Positions 20,676 to 32,425 are shown, counted from the stretch's first letter. The stretch: DNA of 64,000 bases from Procambarus clarkii (GCF_040958095.1 NC_091228.1:6001700-6065699); one strand, 5' to 3'. The notes: a model not told the origin generated them from the letters alone. Translations and numbers: made by a program.

Positions 20676-20848
20676 GCAGGCGATGAGCCACAATAACGTG
20701 GCTAAAGTATGTTGACCAGACCACACACTAGAAGGTGAAGGGACGACGACGACGTTTCGGTCCGTCCTGGACCATTCTCAAGTCGATTGTGAGAATGGTC
20801 CAGGACGGACCGAAACGTCGTCGTCCCTTCACCTTCTAGTGTATGGCT
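20676..20848 (-). mobile_element. FB-C hairpin-plus-tail element, copy 4
   Basis: Inverted orientation: the tail (GCAGGCGATGAGCCACAATA) is on the left. The right arm is clipped. Flanks GGTGGAAGACTT and TGGGGAAGACTT share their last nine bases. Confidence 0.8.
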
Positions 20849-21771
20849 TGGGGAAGACTTACCTTTAGCAACTGTGTGAAAGAAGAGAATTAGCAAAACA
20901 AAACAAAAAAAAATATCTTATCTGTCCAGCAAATATCAGTTGGAGAGCGAAAGATGCAATAGAGAGCTTCAACTTGTAATTTATATAATTTTCCTTTAGC
21001 TGTACTAACATTGTGTATATATCTATACCCATAAGAGAATGTCGGTCTGTATGTCCAAAGTTGGAGACGAGACGCTTTGGGCTAGGCTTCCCCAAATATT
21101 TGCAGGGGGAATGGTCTGCTGTATGGAACGGACATAGGCTGGTTGAGGTAGGTCTAAGTTAAATGCTTTAGGAAATATTAACAATTATAAACACCCTCCT
21201 ATAGGACGTTTTCATGGAGACTTTTTGGGGGGATTCAAGTGTGAAAAATACCATGTGATTGATGTGTTGTCATAATATAATTTATTAGATCCATATAGTT
21301 GTTTCAGTGGTTCTTAATAATATATTTTATGAGAGAAGGGGGAAGGGGAGATAGATGGATACATGAATATAGAGATGGATAGATGTATTGATAAATGGAT
21401 AGATGGATGAATAAATGGGTGCATAAATTGGATAGGCTGAGGAAAGATTGATATGGTAGAAAGATAGATGGACTGCAATCGTGATTATCTTCATATATAT
21501 CTGTTTTCAATTTTTCCACTCCTAACAATTGTATATTAAAAACATGTTTTCCAAACTCAGCAATGTATAGTTTTTCCTTGTGTTATACAGCATTGAGAAA
21601 TAATCGGCATATTTAGGGTTAGGTTAGATTTAAAATAAGTTTTGATTCAAATTAAACAAATCATTATCATGTAGGTTACATGAACGTTGTCATTCCATAG
21701 AAGAAAATATCTGAAAGATCTAATATAGGAAGAAAATTCAGCTAGATAAACATCTGTGGCTATTGCATATA

Positions 21772-21774
<3 letters not shown>

Positions 21775-21846
<72 letters not shown>
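21775..21846. repeat. (TA)n microsatellite
   Basis: About 36 TA units. The surrounding 20.9-22.4 kb is AT-rich spacer in which I see no gene. Confidence 0.98.
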
Positions 21847-21848
<2 letters not shown>

Positions 21849-22461
21849 GTGTGTGTGTATTTAAGCTTTATGCACACTTGATTCCCATTGAAGTGAAGTG
21901 ATTTGGATATTGAATAGGATATTCAAGTGATTTGATGACTTGATGAAATATCTGTGCCCAATCATGCCACGAGTGTTGCCGGGTTTATGTAGGTCCCAAT
22001 GAGACTTCCCAACACTTTTAAACAGTTGGTTAAGACCGAGTGGTTAAGCACTGGACAGCTGAGAGGCATGGAGACCCTGGTTGACTGAGTTCGAATCCTT
22101 CAGGGGGATCAATATTTTTCAGATATATAATGATAGCCTTAGCCAAATTTGCAGAGGGAACGGTCTGAGGTACGGGATGAACATAGGCTGGTCATTTTTT
22201 TCTTATAGAAATATACACCATTATTCAAAGATAACGGAAAAAATAAAAAAATTAATTCTTGCTATTTAAACTAAACACCTAATTTCCAAAAACACACAAA
22301 TTGAAATCTGAACCTCCCTCCTCCCATAGAAAACTGAAGGCCAACCCACAAATTCTAATGAGGGGAACTTTGACATTCTTTATGAATGTCATTTAATATT
22401 ATATGACCCTTGCTCTTAGATGTCAACGACCAGTAGAGCTTGTGTCGCCCCCTAACGACCA

Positions 22462-23272
22462 GGGGCCAGATTCACGAAGCAGTTACGTCAGTACTTACGA
22501 ACCTGGGGCCAGATTCACGAAGCAGTTACGCAAGCACTTACGAACGTGTCAACCCGTTCTCGCAAATTTAATAAGTCAATATTGACTTATTAAATATGTG
22601 CATAGGTGACATACTTAACATAATAGATACCCTTAAAAAGATTCATAGAAAACACCGACCTTACCTAACCTACTTAGTATGTTAAGATAAGCAACTTATT
22701 GCTTCGTAATTACAATTATTACCTAACCTATAATAGGTATAGGTTAAGTAATAATTGTAATTACGAAGCAATAAGATGCTTATCTTAAGATACTAACAAG
22801 GTTAGGTAAGGTCGGTGTTTTCTATGAATCTTTTTAAGGCTATCTATTATGTTTAGTATATCACCTATGCACGTAGTTAATAAATCAATATTGACTTTAC
22901 GAATTTGCGAGAACGGGTTGGAACGTGTACATCTTTCTTCAATCTTTGACGGCTTTGGTTACATTTATTAAACAGTTTACAAGCATGAAAACTTGCCAAT
23001 CAACTGTTGTTATTGTTATAAACAGCCTCCTGGTGCTTCGGAGCTCATTAACTGTTTAATAATTGTAAACAAAGCCGCCAAAGATTGAGAAAAGATGGAC
23101 AGGTTCGTAAGTGCTAACGTACCTGCTTCGTCAATCTGGCCCCAGGTTCGTAAGTGCTGACGTAACTGCTTCGTGAATCTGGCCCCAGGTTCGTAAGTGC
23201 TGACGTAACTGCTTCGTGAATCTGGCCCCAGGTTCGTAAGTGCTGACGTAACTGCTTCGTGAATCTGGCCCC
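22462..23272. mobile_element. FB-A element, copy 4, split by an FB-B insertion
   Basis: Left arm from GGGGCCAGATTCACGAAGCA with two arm units; right arm with four 43-bp units ending CGTGAATCTGGCCCC. FB-B interrupts it at 22550-22920. Confidence 0.85.
22550..22920. mobile_element. FB-B foldback element, intact copy
   Basis: A 371-bp almost complete palindrome from CAACCCGTTCTCGCAAATT to its reverse complement, flanked by the 8-bp duplication GAACGTGT (22542-22549 and 22921-22928). Deleting it and one duplication restores the FB-A arm. An 8-bp duplication fits hAT-, P- or Merlin-type transposases. Confidence 0.9.
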
Positions 23273-23604
23273 AGGGACCAATCAAGAGTTTCATGTGATC
23301 AAACTTGCCACAGGCTTATCAGTCCGTCCTCTCGAGTTTTCACCTCACAAAATTGTATTAAACTACCCGAACCTAACCCAACCCAGCGTAACCGACGACC
23401 ACGTATAGAAAACGTGAACTTTGGCGAGCGGCAATAATATACAGCCCATGTACTTTGCTCCATTGGGGGATTTTGACGTCAAAATACATTATTATACATG
23501 CATTATTCGAGAGAGCTGGTCGGGTATACATTGTATTAATTCCCCTCACATTTATATATCTAGATATAAATTATTTTTCTAACGATTTATGGTAGCCTAA
23601 TAGG

Positions 23605-23665
23605 AGGCCTGGTCGACGACCGGGCCGCGGGGACGCTAAGCCCCGGAAGCACCTCAAGGTAAGCC
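23605..23665 (+). mobile_element. SINE tail fragment
   Basis: Contains GGAGGCCTGGTCGACGACCG and GGGACGCTAAGCCCCGGAAG, the 3' body of SINE family 1; the head is absent. Confidence 0.7.
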
Positions 23666-24171
23666 TTTAAGTTTAAGGGTAAAATATGACCACATGGCAA
23701 TTAGTCCAAGTATATTAGTATTGCTATGTGGTTAAGTCCAAGTGATTAAGTCCAAGTGGTTAAGTCCAAGTGGTAATATGTTTGTAAAATTCGCCACAGC
23801 GTAGACAAAGTTGTATCAAAATTGTATCAAAGTTGTATTAAAGTGCACTTGCATATTTGCGATGCTGTGGTCTACACTGTGATATAAACTCTTGTGTATA
23901 ATAAATCTTATGATAGACCCTACATTCACGGCTATATTTCCATTTAGAAAGGCTATATGAGTGCGAGTCTACCAGTTACAGGTTTAGTTGAAGTGTCGTA
24001 GTTCGAATATATATTTGTGTTGCTCCTTGTTTTAATCTCCATTTCCCTTTGTCGGAATTAACCAATTTAGGTGTGAAAAATGAATCAGATGTAACCAAGA
24101 ACGTCAACGGGTGTGTTGACCCCATCGACACACTCATTAGGTTCACACACACACACACACACACAAAATGG

Positions 24172-24715
24172 CCTGGTGATCTGGTCGGCTGCTGGCCTGG
24201 CCTGGTATCCTGGTCGGCTGCTGGCCTGGCCTGGTATCCTGGTCGGCTGCTGGCCTCGCCTGGTATCCTGGTCGGCTGCTGGCCTCGCCTGGTATCCTGG
24301 TCGGCTGCTGGCCTCGCCTGGTATCCTGGTCGGCTGCTGGCCTCGCCTGGTATCCTGGTCGGATGCTGGCCTCGCCTGGTATCCTGGTCGGCTGCTGGCC
24401 TCGCCTGGTATCCTGGTCGGCTGCTGGCCTCGCCTGGTATCCTGGTCGGCTGCTGACCTCGCCTGGTATCCTGGTCGGCTGCTGGCCTCGCCTGGTATCC
24501 TGGTCGGCTGCTGGCCTCGCCTGGTATCCTGGTCGGCTGCTGGCCTCGCCTGGTATCCTGGTCGGCTGCTGGCCTGGCCTGGTATCCTGGTCGGCTGCTG
24601 GCCTCGCCTGGTATCCTGGTCGGCTGCTGGCCTCGCCTGGTATCCTGGTCGGCTGCTGGCCTCGCCTGGTATCCTGGTCGGCTGCTGGCCTCGCCTGGTA
24701 TCCTGGTCGGCTGAC
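24172..24715. repeat. minisatellite, 29-bp unit
   Basis: About 19 copies with core GGTATCCTGGTCGGCTGCTG. It has no stop codon in any of three frames on either strand, so it produces several long artefactual frames. Confidence 0.95.
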
Positions 24716-24748
24716 AGGACAGTAAATATGACCTCTTTCTTGTACGAC

Positions 24749-24750
<2 letters not shown>

Positions 24751-24779
<29 letters not shown>

Positions 24780-24995
24780 GAGATATATACAAGAGTTGTT
24801 ACATTCTTGTAGAGCCACTAGTACGCGTAGCGTTTCGGGCAAGTCCTTAATCCTATGGTCCCTGGAATACGATCCCCTGCCGCGAAGAATCGTTTTTTCA
24901 TCCAAGTACACATTTTACTGTTGCGTTAAACAGAGGCTACAGTTAAGGAATTGCGCCCAGTAAATCCTCCCCGGCCAGGATACGAACCCATGACA
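24751..24995 (-). mobile_element. SINE family 2, minus copy with poly-T
   Basis: Starts with a run of about 29 T (the poly-A tail on the minus strand), then GAGATATATACAAGAGTTGT to TTTGCGCCCAGT-like body and ATACGAACCCATGACATAGC (part of the tRNA-like head). Confidence 0.9.
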
Positions 24996-25039
24996 TAGCG
25001 CTTCTTTGGCCTTATGGAACGCATACGAGCGAAAAGCGA

Positions 25040-26130
25040 CGTTCTTTTTAGGAGGACTGGCTGCTTGCTGAATACTTTAATAACAACTTTGAATAATAGC
25101 AAAGTAGGTAAAGTGACAAAATTAATTACTTCTACCGTATACAGGTTTTAACAGTCGTTTAATATTATTAAACATGCAAAGGGATTTAATGCACACAAAA
25201 TATACAGTACTAACCTTCCTTCAATTTGCTTTCCATTATACATGAGAAGTTTGAGAGTTTTTCAACAGAAAAATGTACAAAAATATTAAAACCAAATATT
25301 TATGTTATACAACATTGTTAGGCTTCTTAGCATTGATAAATTGATAATAAGAACTAATGTAAACTGTTCACCAAGAGTTGCCTAATGATTTTATGTTAAT
25401 CTACATAGTAAAGTTTACAACAAAAACTGATGATACTTTAACTAACCAAAACGCCAAAACTTCATAATCTTACGAAATGGGAAAAATAGGAAAATTTTGA
25501 AAAATTAATGACAAAATGTTGAACGGAATAGATTTCCATGTCATTACATTAAACGCAGAATATATAAGAAACTCGTACGCATGATATCATTGTTAACAAA
25601 ATCACTGGCTAAATAACTCACCTGCAGAGAAGTGCTGACCAGAAGTGCTGACCAGCAGTGCTGACCTGAAGTGCTGACCTGAAGTGCTGACTAGAAGAGC
25701 TGACCAACTGTGGAGCCTAAGAAAAAGAGAACATGTAAATATCAAACGGTATGGAATGTTGAATAGGAAAAAATAGATCACAATCTTAAATTACGTGAAA
25801 AATCTTTAAACTCAGATAAAGAAAGATATATAAGTGTGATTCATTATAGAAAACTCACACGAGGACCACAGAGAGCATTTTTGGGAGGAGCCTAAGCAAT
25901 GCTAACTCCAAGATTTTAATTATTTGGATGGTGAAATTTTAACTTAATTATTTACAACCTTTGAGATCAAAATTAGACTATGTAACGGGTGTAAGGTGTC
26001 TATATATCAAGATGCATAAAACACTGGATAAGATGCAAGGCCATTCAACTAAAAGGTTTCCGGAACTGAAAAACATATATATATAACATATTATGCTGTG
26101 GGTCCCTATAATTGCACCAGAGGTGGTACC
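25040..26130. other. AT-rich spacer, no gene seen
   Basis: No long frame or splice-bounded exon stands out. A short array of AGTGCTGACC units lies at 25628-25705. Confidence 0.4.
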
Positions 26131-26232
<102 letters not shown>

Positions 26233-26514
26233 TCATCTGCTAAACAAACTAATTTGGTAATAGATAACATTAATACTACAAAACACACAAACCTTAAGAT
26301 ACCTTGAAGGTGTTACCAGTAAAGGCAATTGTGACTTTAATGCCAAGTGCAGCAACGATGCCTATTGTTGAGCCCCAGGAGTCCCTCAGGGTGACAAGCA
26401 CCGGCCCCCACACACACACACACAACACTGGGGAGCAAAACCAAACACTCGGCCCCCCCAAATTAAACGCAAAAGTTATTCGGTGGTCCCCGGCAGAGCA
26501 GATGCCAGCCGCCC

Positions 26515-26800
26515 ACCACGGCTGAGGGCCCACCAGGAGCCCATCACGGCTGAGGGCCCACCAGGAACCCATCACGGCTGAGGGGCCCACCAGGAACCCA
26601 TCACGGCTGAGGGCACACCAGGAGCCCATCACGGCTGAGGTCACACCAGGAGCCCACCACGGCTGAAGGCACACCTGGAGCCCCCCACGGCTGAGGGCCC
26701 ACTAGGAGCTCACCTCAGCTAAGGGCCCACCAGGGCTGAGGGTCCACCAGGAGCCCACCCCAGCTAAGGGCCCACCAGGAGCCCACCCAAGACCCACCAA
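26515..26800. repeat. minisatellite, about 27-bp unit
   Basis: About 10 degenerate copies with core CCACCAGGAGCCCATCACGG. Confidence 0.9.
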
Positions 26801-27616
26801 CTCCCTGCCCCTCCCGGCCAAGCCGCACGATGCCAGCCCTCATTGCCTTCACTGTAAACAAAAACATTTACCGCAGACTGTGGAAGAAGGATAAGAAAGC
26901 TCACTATAAATATATAAATCATGTATCCCGCAACCCCAACTCTCTCTCAACCTAACAGCGACATCTATTGACCGGAACCTCAACTACAGGAGAAACTGGC
27001 ACAGTAATATCACTGACTTTCTCGAATCAAAGTTGTCTGTATCTGAAATATCTGTCTTTTTTAAATAGTTTTGAAGATGCAGCATTAATGACAATATTTT
27101 CCCATTTTTATCTTGTTCTGGATACTATATAAATGTAAATATTAAACACATGATTCCATAATGTCGTGAAACAAATCAAATTACGAATCTCACGGGGTAA
27201 CTCTTTTATAACTAACGAAGACGAGATTATTTGTGGAATATTAAAGAAGATTGAGAGTACGGGAAGTGCTTATTTGTCCATCACATTCATATCCCGAGTG
27301 CTTACGACGGGGGGACAGGAAGCCCGTGGTTTGTCAAACGTCTCCCCATTTTACCGAGGACTCTCCATTTTATCCAACTCAGTTTTGAACTGTCCAGTAT
27401 GGAATGACAGTTGCCTAAAAGCCAGAGATCTGTTTACAGCTAGGTGAACAGCAGCATAAGGTGAAAGAAAACGTACCCAGACTTCCGCATCGCGCGTGTA
27501 GAATGCCTGCGCAGACCATTGCGCCTCGCTGCGCGATATTATGAAGAATTCAACGAGGATAATGAAAACTCATTTGTTTAAATGTGCTTCAAGTATATGA
27601 AAGCAACCAGTAGACT

Positions 27617-27818
27617 GCAGGCGATGAGTCACAATAACGTGGCTAAAGTATGTTGACCAGACCACGCACTAGAAGGTGAAGGGACGACGACGTTTCGGTC
27701 CGTCCTGGACCATTTTCATGTTGATTGTCGATTCAAACAAGACAATCGACTTGAGAATGGTCCAGGACGGACCGAAACGTCGTCGTCCCTTCACCGTCTA
27801 GTATGTGGTCTGGTCAAC
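27617..27818 (-). mobile_element. FB-C hairpin-plus-tail element, copy 5
   Basis: Tail on the left (GCAGGCGATGAGTCACAATA), hairpin on the right ending GGTCTGGTCAAC. Flanks AACCAGTAGACT (27605-27616) and AACCAATAGACT (27819-27830) form a 12-bp duplication with one difference. Confidence 0.85.
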
Positions 27819-27893
27819 AACCAATAGACTCTTTATAGGACGATATAATATACCCAGCAGATAAGAAGCCGTGAGGTTGCTCCCTGTGCCTGA

Positions 27894-27932
27894 TATATAA
27901 AGGTGGTATGAGGCTAAGGGTCCAGTCTCAGT
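27894..27932 (+). promoter_or_regulatory. TATA box and initiator of the small secreted-peptide gene
   Basis: TATATAAAGG starts at 27894. TCCAGTC puts a start-site A at 27924, 30 bp downstream, and TCAGT (27928-27932) is a second arthropod-type initiator. The spacing fits a focused TATA promoter. Confidence 0.65.
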
Positions 27933-27984
27933 GTGGTGTCAGCACTCATCACATCAGGGTCACTCTCTCTCTCGCACTACAAAA
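27924..27984 (+). other. non-coding exon 1 of the small secreted-peptide gene
   Basis: About 60 nt with no ATG, ending CTACAAAA before donor GTAAGA. Its last base is the A of the start codon, completed by TG of the next exon. Confidence 0.65.
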
Positions 27985-29830
27985 GTAAGATGTAATAATT
28001 TTCAATATTCTAGTTGCAGGGCACAAATGCCTTGATGAAGCCTGAGCATCAGGTCCGACACGAGCAAGACCCGCCCGTTTGAAGTTTTTTTTGAAGACCC
28101 TACAACCCATAGAATGGTCTTCTTCCAAGGGGACCATTCCATGGTCCAAGTACCGGTGATCTTAACCCATTAACAAACGCATAATCTCCCTACTATACGT
28201 ATATTTCGAAAAAAAATATATATGAGAAGGTAAAGGTAATCAATAATCTAGCTGAGAAAAAGTGATGATTCTTGTCACTTGACAGTGCTGAGGAAGCTGA
28301 CGCTGGTGGCTGTGCTGACGGCGGTGATGGCGGCGAAAGTAACGAAAAATGACCAAGCTGGAAATGTCCAAACTGTCAGTCACAGTGTACACATCGAGGG
28401 CACTGACACGTGAGTATCTTGGTTCCTGAGGCACCATGACCCCATCCAGGACACAGGTAGGTGAGTACAGCTGCCACTTACTCATCTTGAGTAAAGAATA
28501 GTGCATATCAGAGTCTGGAGCCTAATTCACGAATCAGTTACGCAAGCACTTACGAACGTGTACGTCTTTCTTCAATCTTATTAAACAGTTAACAAGCATG
28601 AAAACTTGCCAACCAACTGTTGGTATTGTTATAAACAGCCTCCTGGTGCTTCGGAGCTCATTAACTGTTTAATAATTGTAAACAAAGCCGCCAAGGATTG
28701 AGAAAAGATGGACAGGTTCGTAAGTGCTTGCGTAAGTGCTTCGTGAATCTGGCCCCCTGATCCTTTGGCTGCGATACTAAACCTCTACTCCAAGCCTGGC
28801 TTGCTGTGCGTAATAATCTACTCCAAGCCTGGCTTGCTGTGCGTAATAATCTACTCCAAGCCTGGCTTGCTGTGCGTAATAATCTACTCCAAGCCTAGCT
28901 TGCTGTGCGTAATAATCTACTCCAATCCTAGCTTGCTGTGCGTAATAATCTACTCCAAGACTAACTTGCTGTGCGTAATAATCTACTCCAAGCCTAGCTT
29001 GCTGTGCGTAATAATCTACTCCAAGCCTAGCTTGCTGTGCGTAATAATCTACTCCAAGACTAGCTTGCTGTGCATAATAATCTACTCCAAGCCTAGCTTG
29101 ATGTGCATAATAATCTACTCCAAGCCTAGCTTGCTGTGCGTAATAATCTACTCCAAGCCTAGCCTGTTATGCGTAATAATAATCTCTCGGACAAATTAAT
29201 CCCAGGTAATTTAAATTTAATCCCAAATTAATCCTCGGCGTCTCCACCAGGGTAACTAGGACCTGGAGGTAATCCTCGTGTTAAGGATTACATTAAGTAA
29301 CCTGTGGTGGCTGGCTATTGATATTGTTAATGAATTGTTAATTATAATTTTAAATAACATTCAGTTTTTCTCCTTTATCAATAATACCAATTTATCTTAC
29401 CAAACATTCTTTGTTGGTCTTCTTTTACCTCTTTGTTGCGTCAAAACATGGGTGAGTATAATGAGTATGAATAAATGTGAGTATAAACATCACGTGCGCT
29501 GAATCTAACTGTTCTCGCCTTAAGCCTAAACATTGAAATTGAAAATTGAAATAAGTTTATTGAGGTAAAATACACACAAAGGGATGAGGTAGTTCAAGCT
29601 ATTCTCACCCCGTTCAGTACATCGTGTTAATACATACATAGACACACATTACAAGCAATAAACGTATTACCAAACATTCTGAGAGATAAACACATACATT
29701 TCCTCCTTTACACAAGCCTAAACATCGTTTCTCTTTCAGGGATGAATCTAAAATGCCTGACGGTGAAGACAGCGATGTTACCATTAAATATAGCGTCAAA
29801 TCCGATAAAGTGAGCACTAGACAGCGCTAG
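27984..29830 (+). CDS. small secreted peptide, three-exon gene, 71 residues
   Basis: Coding parts: A at 27984, 28286-28409, 29740-29830. The ATG is split by intron 1 (A|TG). The product begins MLRKLTLVAVLTAVMAA, a clear signal peptide (n-region with Arg and Lys, hydrophobic core, small residues at the cleavage site), followed by about 54 mature residues that are acidic and polar, without Cys, ending KVSTRQR. The joins are A|TG (phase 1) and AC|G (phase 2) with GT-AG borders (GTGAGT donor; TCTCTTTCAG acceptor). The assembled start context ACAAAATG fits arthropod usage. Intron 2 holds an FB-A copy, a 33-bp minisatellite and a retroelement piece. No family recognised; a secreted hormone, cuticle, mineralisation or defence peptide are all possible. 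Confidence 0.7.
28286..28409 (+). CDS. secreted-peptide exon 2 (signal peptide)
   Basis: Acceptor CACTTGACAG|TG; donor GACAC|GTGAGT. Encodes residues 1-41 except the first base of the ATG. Confidence 0.7.
28517..28755. mobile_element. FB-A inverted-repeat element, copy 5
   Basis: Arms GGAGCCTAATTCACGAATCA and CGTGAATCTGGCCCC. The left inner arm has lost the TTGACGGCTTTGGTTAC block. In intron 2 of the secreted-peptide gene. Confidence 0.8.
28775..29185. repeat. minisatellite, 33-bp unit
   Basis: About 12.5 copies with core CCAAGCCTAGCTTGCTGTGC. The unit is a multiple of three and gives an artefactual open frame. In intron 2 of the secreted-peptide gene. Confidence 0.95.
29531..29716. mobile_element. 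retroelement fragment, copy 2 of 2
   Basis: Second copy of the block at 14286-14478. Its right end (CACAAG at about 29715) is only about 25 bp before the acceptor of exon 3 of the secreted-peptide gene. Confidence 0.75.
29740..29830 (+). CDS. secreted-peptide exon 3 (C-terminus and stop)
   Basis: Acceptor CTCTTTCAG|G. Encodes DESKMPDGEDSDVTIKYS and the basic end; TAG at 29828-29830. Confidence 0.7.
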
Positions 29831-29898
29831 AAGACGCCGTCAGTTACATCCAAGAACTTCATAATATAGAACATGAATAACATGTTCTCGTAGCACGT

Positions 29899-29904
29899 AA
29901 TAAA
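29899..29904 (+). terminator. polyadenylation signal AATAAA
   Basis: Lies 69 bp after the stop of the secreted-peptide gene, with a TGTGTCT-rich stretch about 25 bp further on as expected downstream of a cleavage site. Confidence 0.7.
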
Positions 29905-29931
29905 GATTATAATAAGTTCCTGAACAGATTA

Positions 29932-30103
29932 TGTGTCTCTGTAACTTCTGATTATGTGTCTCTGTAACCTCTGATTATGTGTCTCTGTAACCTCTGATTA
30001 TGTGTATCTGTAACCTCTGATTATGTGTCTCTGTAACCTCTGATTATGTGTCTCTGTAACCTCTGATTATGTGTCTCTGTAACCTCTGATTATGTGTCTC
30101 TGT
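29932..30103. repeat. minisatellite, 23-bp unit
   Basis: About 7.5 copies with core ATTATGTGTCTCTGTAACCT. It begins at the predicted mRNA 3' end and so duplicates its GT-rich downstream element. Confidence 0.95.
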
Positions 30104-30104
30104 A

Positions 30105-30420
30105 TATATATATATATTGGTAGCAGTCTTTCTTGTAAACATATGTTGTTGAATATGACCAAAAGGGTAAGATTCTAACACGAATCTTCTCAATATTTCT
30201 TACGTTTTCTTCACTGTCGAGGGTAATTGAAAAATTAACTCTCCAAAGTTCATTTTCACATTTTATTTATGGTCTGACGTCTAGAAGCGTTTCGCAAGAG
30301 ATCTCTTACATTTTCAAAAACACTTTTACATACTCTGTTTCATGCTTATATTCGTTTTTGGGTGAGGTGACAGGATATCAATGGGTAAAGAAAATTTTAC
30401 CTACTCGGAACACGAATCAA
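30105..30420 (-). mobile_element. Penelope-like element, solo 3' end
   Basis: After a short (TA)n it aligns with 39702-39960, the non-coding end of the Penelope-like element: TTGGTAGCAGTCTTTC, AATATGACC, ATTCTAACACGAAT, AGTTCATTTT, GGTCTGACG. No reverse-transcriptase frame follows. Confidence 0.8.
30272..30321 (-). ncRNA. hammerhead-like fold, copy 1
   Basis: On the minus strand: stem I GUUU/AGAC, internal loop UUGAAAAU, stem II GUAAGA/UCUUGC, then GAAA, a short stem III, and GUC before AGAC. The layout is that of a type I hammerhead, but the loop that should read CUGANGA is UUGAAAAU, so self-cleavage is doubtful. Confidence 0.45.
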
Positions 30421-30429
30421 TGAGTATAT

Positions 30430-31170
30430 TGCGTGTTTTCTCTTGCTTCTATTTATTGCTAGGTTAACAAGAGACATCGGGTGAAATTAAACTTGCCCAA
30501 TCATATCTGTCGTGTCCACTAATCGAACCGTGGAGTGAATCCCGATCACGGGTCGAAAACGTAGACCATTGAACTACAGGACACAACAGATTTCCGAGAC
30601 TACATGATATATGAGAGGGAAGTATAGTGACTTGTGCCGCATTTAATTGTTTAGTCTAACATTAATTGAAAAGAAACTGAGAATTATCATTTGTATTCAC
30701 ATTTGCATTCATCATTTGCTAGCTACTAAGACAAAAAATACTTGTATCCAACACAAGTTGGGTAATATTAAAATTGTCTTTTTACTTGTGCTCAATCATT
30801 GCTGAATTTCAAAATCCTGGCCGGTAAAATCGTCAGGATAAAATAAGGGGGTCCTTTGACAAGCCGCCGGCTTCCCGTCGTCGTCGAGGACACTAGGTAG
30901 TGGCCCTCATGGAAACTCAGGTAAATAAACAGTGGGGGAGGAAGCCACAAATGCTCCTGCCCGCCGACAGGAGCATTTCCTCCCTCAAGATTATGGCCGA
31001 CGGTGATTGGCTGCGCCACCCCCGGGGCAGCGCGCCTCCAGAAGAACGAACATCCCACACTATACTGGACAGATTCCAGAGGCTCATATACCTCCGAAGC
31101 CTAGGGGTCGTTTCTGCCTCTACCTCGTAAGACCTCAAACACATAAACCCACAGACCTACATAAACACCG
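30430..31170. other. spacer with short repeat remnants, no gene seen
   Basis: A block near 30845-30905 (GCCGCCGGCTTCCCGTCGTC) is the reverse complement of part of 33845-33905. No splice-bounded coding exon is evident. Confidence 0.35.
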
Positions 31171-31185
31171 AAGACCTCTGTTTAT

Positions 31186-31327
31186 GTTGACCAGACCTGG
31201 ACCATTCTCAAGTCGATTGTCGACTTGAGAATGGTCCAGGATGGACCGAAACGTCGTCGTCCCTTCACCTTCTAGTGTGTGGTCTGGTCAACATACTTCA
31301 GCCACGTTATTGTGACTCATCGCCTGC
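31186..31327 (+). mobile_element. FB-C hairpin-plus-tail element, copy 6
   Basis: Internally deleted left arm, complete right arm and tail ending CGCCTGC. Flanked by an exact 12-bp duplication ACCTCTGTTTAT (31174-31185 and 31328-31339). Confidence 0.85.
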
Positions 31328-31692
31328 ACCTCTGTTTATGTAGGAGAGAGGTAAATTTGTGTATTTATGTATGTAGGTTAGCTTAGCATTTTTACAAGCA
31401 CTACAATCACCTTCTGTGGATGATTGTTCAATAAATCACTGAATTATATGTCTAACAGATCTCTAACCCTGTCCATGGAGGACAGAAGAAAATGTATATA
31501 TTCAAATGGTTAGCATTGTAAATGTGTGGCCACGTCTGCGGTAGAAAATAATAATAATAATAATAAACTCTGAACACTACAAACTCAAGGTGAGCCACTT
31601 ATTAATTCTTCACACCATATGCTCACACAAACACTGCAAATACTCCATGCAAAACACTATCTGCGCCGCAGACTTTGACGTCATGGGGGCGA

Positions 31693-32045
31693 CGCCTAAA
31701 TGTTTATACTCGTTTCAGTTTTCTCGCCTTGATTCCGGTGCTACGTCGCTCGTTTTGGTATCATTGTGTTCCCAATTAAATTCCCTGCAAATGTATATGC
31801 ATGCAATGTCCAAAAGCCTGGCGAGACTCCCCACAGCAAAGCCTAAAGCCCGAAAAGTTACCCGTGAGAGCCCAAAATCAGTCAAATGTTTATACTCGTT
31901 ACTGGTTTCTCGCCTTAATTCTGGTGCTACGTCGCTCGTTTTGGTATCATTGTGTTCCCAATTAAATTCCCTACAAATGTATATGCATGTAATGTCCAAA
32001 AGCCTGGCGTGCCTCCCCACAGGAAAGCCTAAAGTTACCCGCAGC
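31693..32045. repeat. direct duplication of about 160 bp
   Basis: Two tandem, slightly diverged copies (about 31697-31858 and 31887-32042) sharing GTTTATACTCGTT and CCAATTAAATTCCCT. The open frames through them are by-products. Confidence 0.85.
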
Positions 32046-32337
32046 TTTTGTCTGTGCTTTAAAATGAAAAATGTTTCCCCGTTAAATATTCTATAAATCA
32101 TTTTCTATGAATATCAGGAATAAAGAAAATGGTATCGAAGGGCTAACTATAGTAAATGTACAGAAATCGTTTCTAATAATTGGTTTCCTATTGTCGATGA
32201 TAGGATAACAGTATAGGCTTGTCGAGAAGCACACGACTAACCTTTCATAGCAAGCAACTATAGTAAGCTACTAACCTTTCCCAAAAGATGCAACCTGTAA
32301 CAGTTGTCTAACTCCTGGTAGGACAGAAGCATCTAAA

Positions 32338-32425
32338 TCCAGTCTCCGTGGTGTAGTGGTAAGACACTCGCCTGGCGTTCCGTGAGCGCTTTGTCCTGGG
32401 TTCGTATCTGTGGTGTTGTGTGTTG
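32338..32425 (+). mobile_element. SINE family 2, tRNA-like head only
   Basis: AGTCTCCGTGGTGTAGTGGT, then CACTCGCCTGGCGTTCCG and B box GGGTTCGTATC. Resembles a tRNA 5' half with A and B boxes, but has a long insert at the anticodon arm and no acceptor closure. Confidence 0.8.

Noticed and set aside
24085-24911. Long frames on both strands (up to 311 codons)
   Set aside because: The 29-bp unit has no stop in any frame, and the poly-T belongs to a SINE.
31590-32101. 168- and 128-codon frames on opposite strands
   Set aside because: They arise from a direct duplication of a non-coding repeat; both strands are open to a similar extent.
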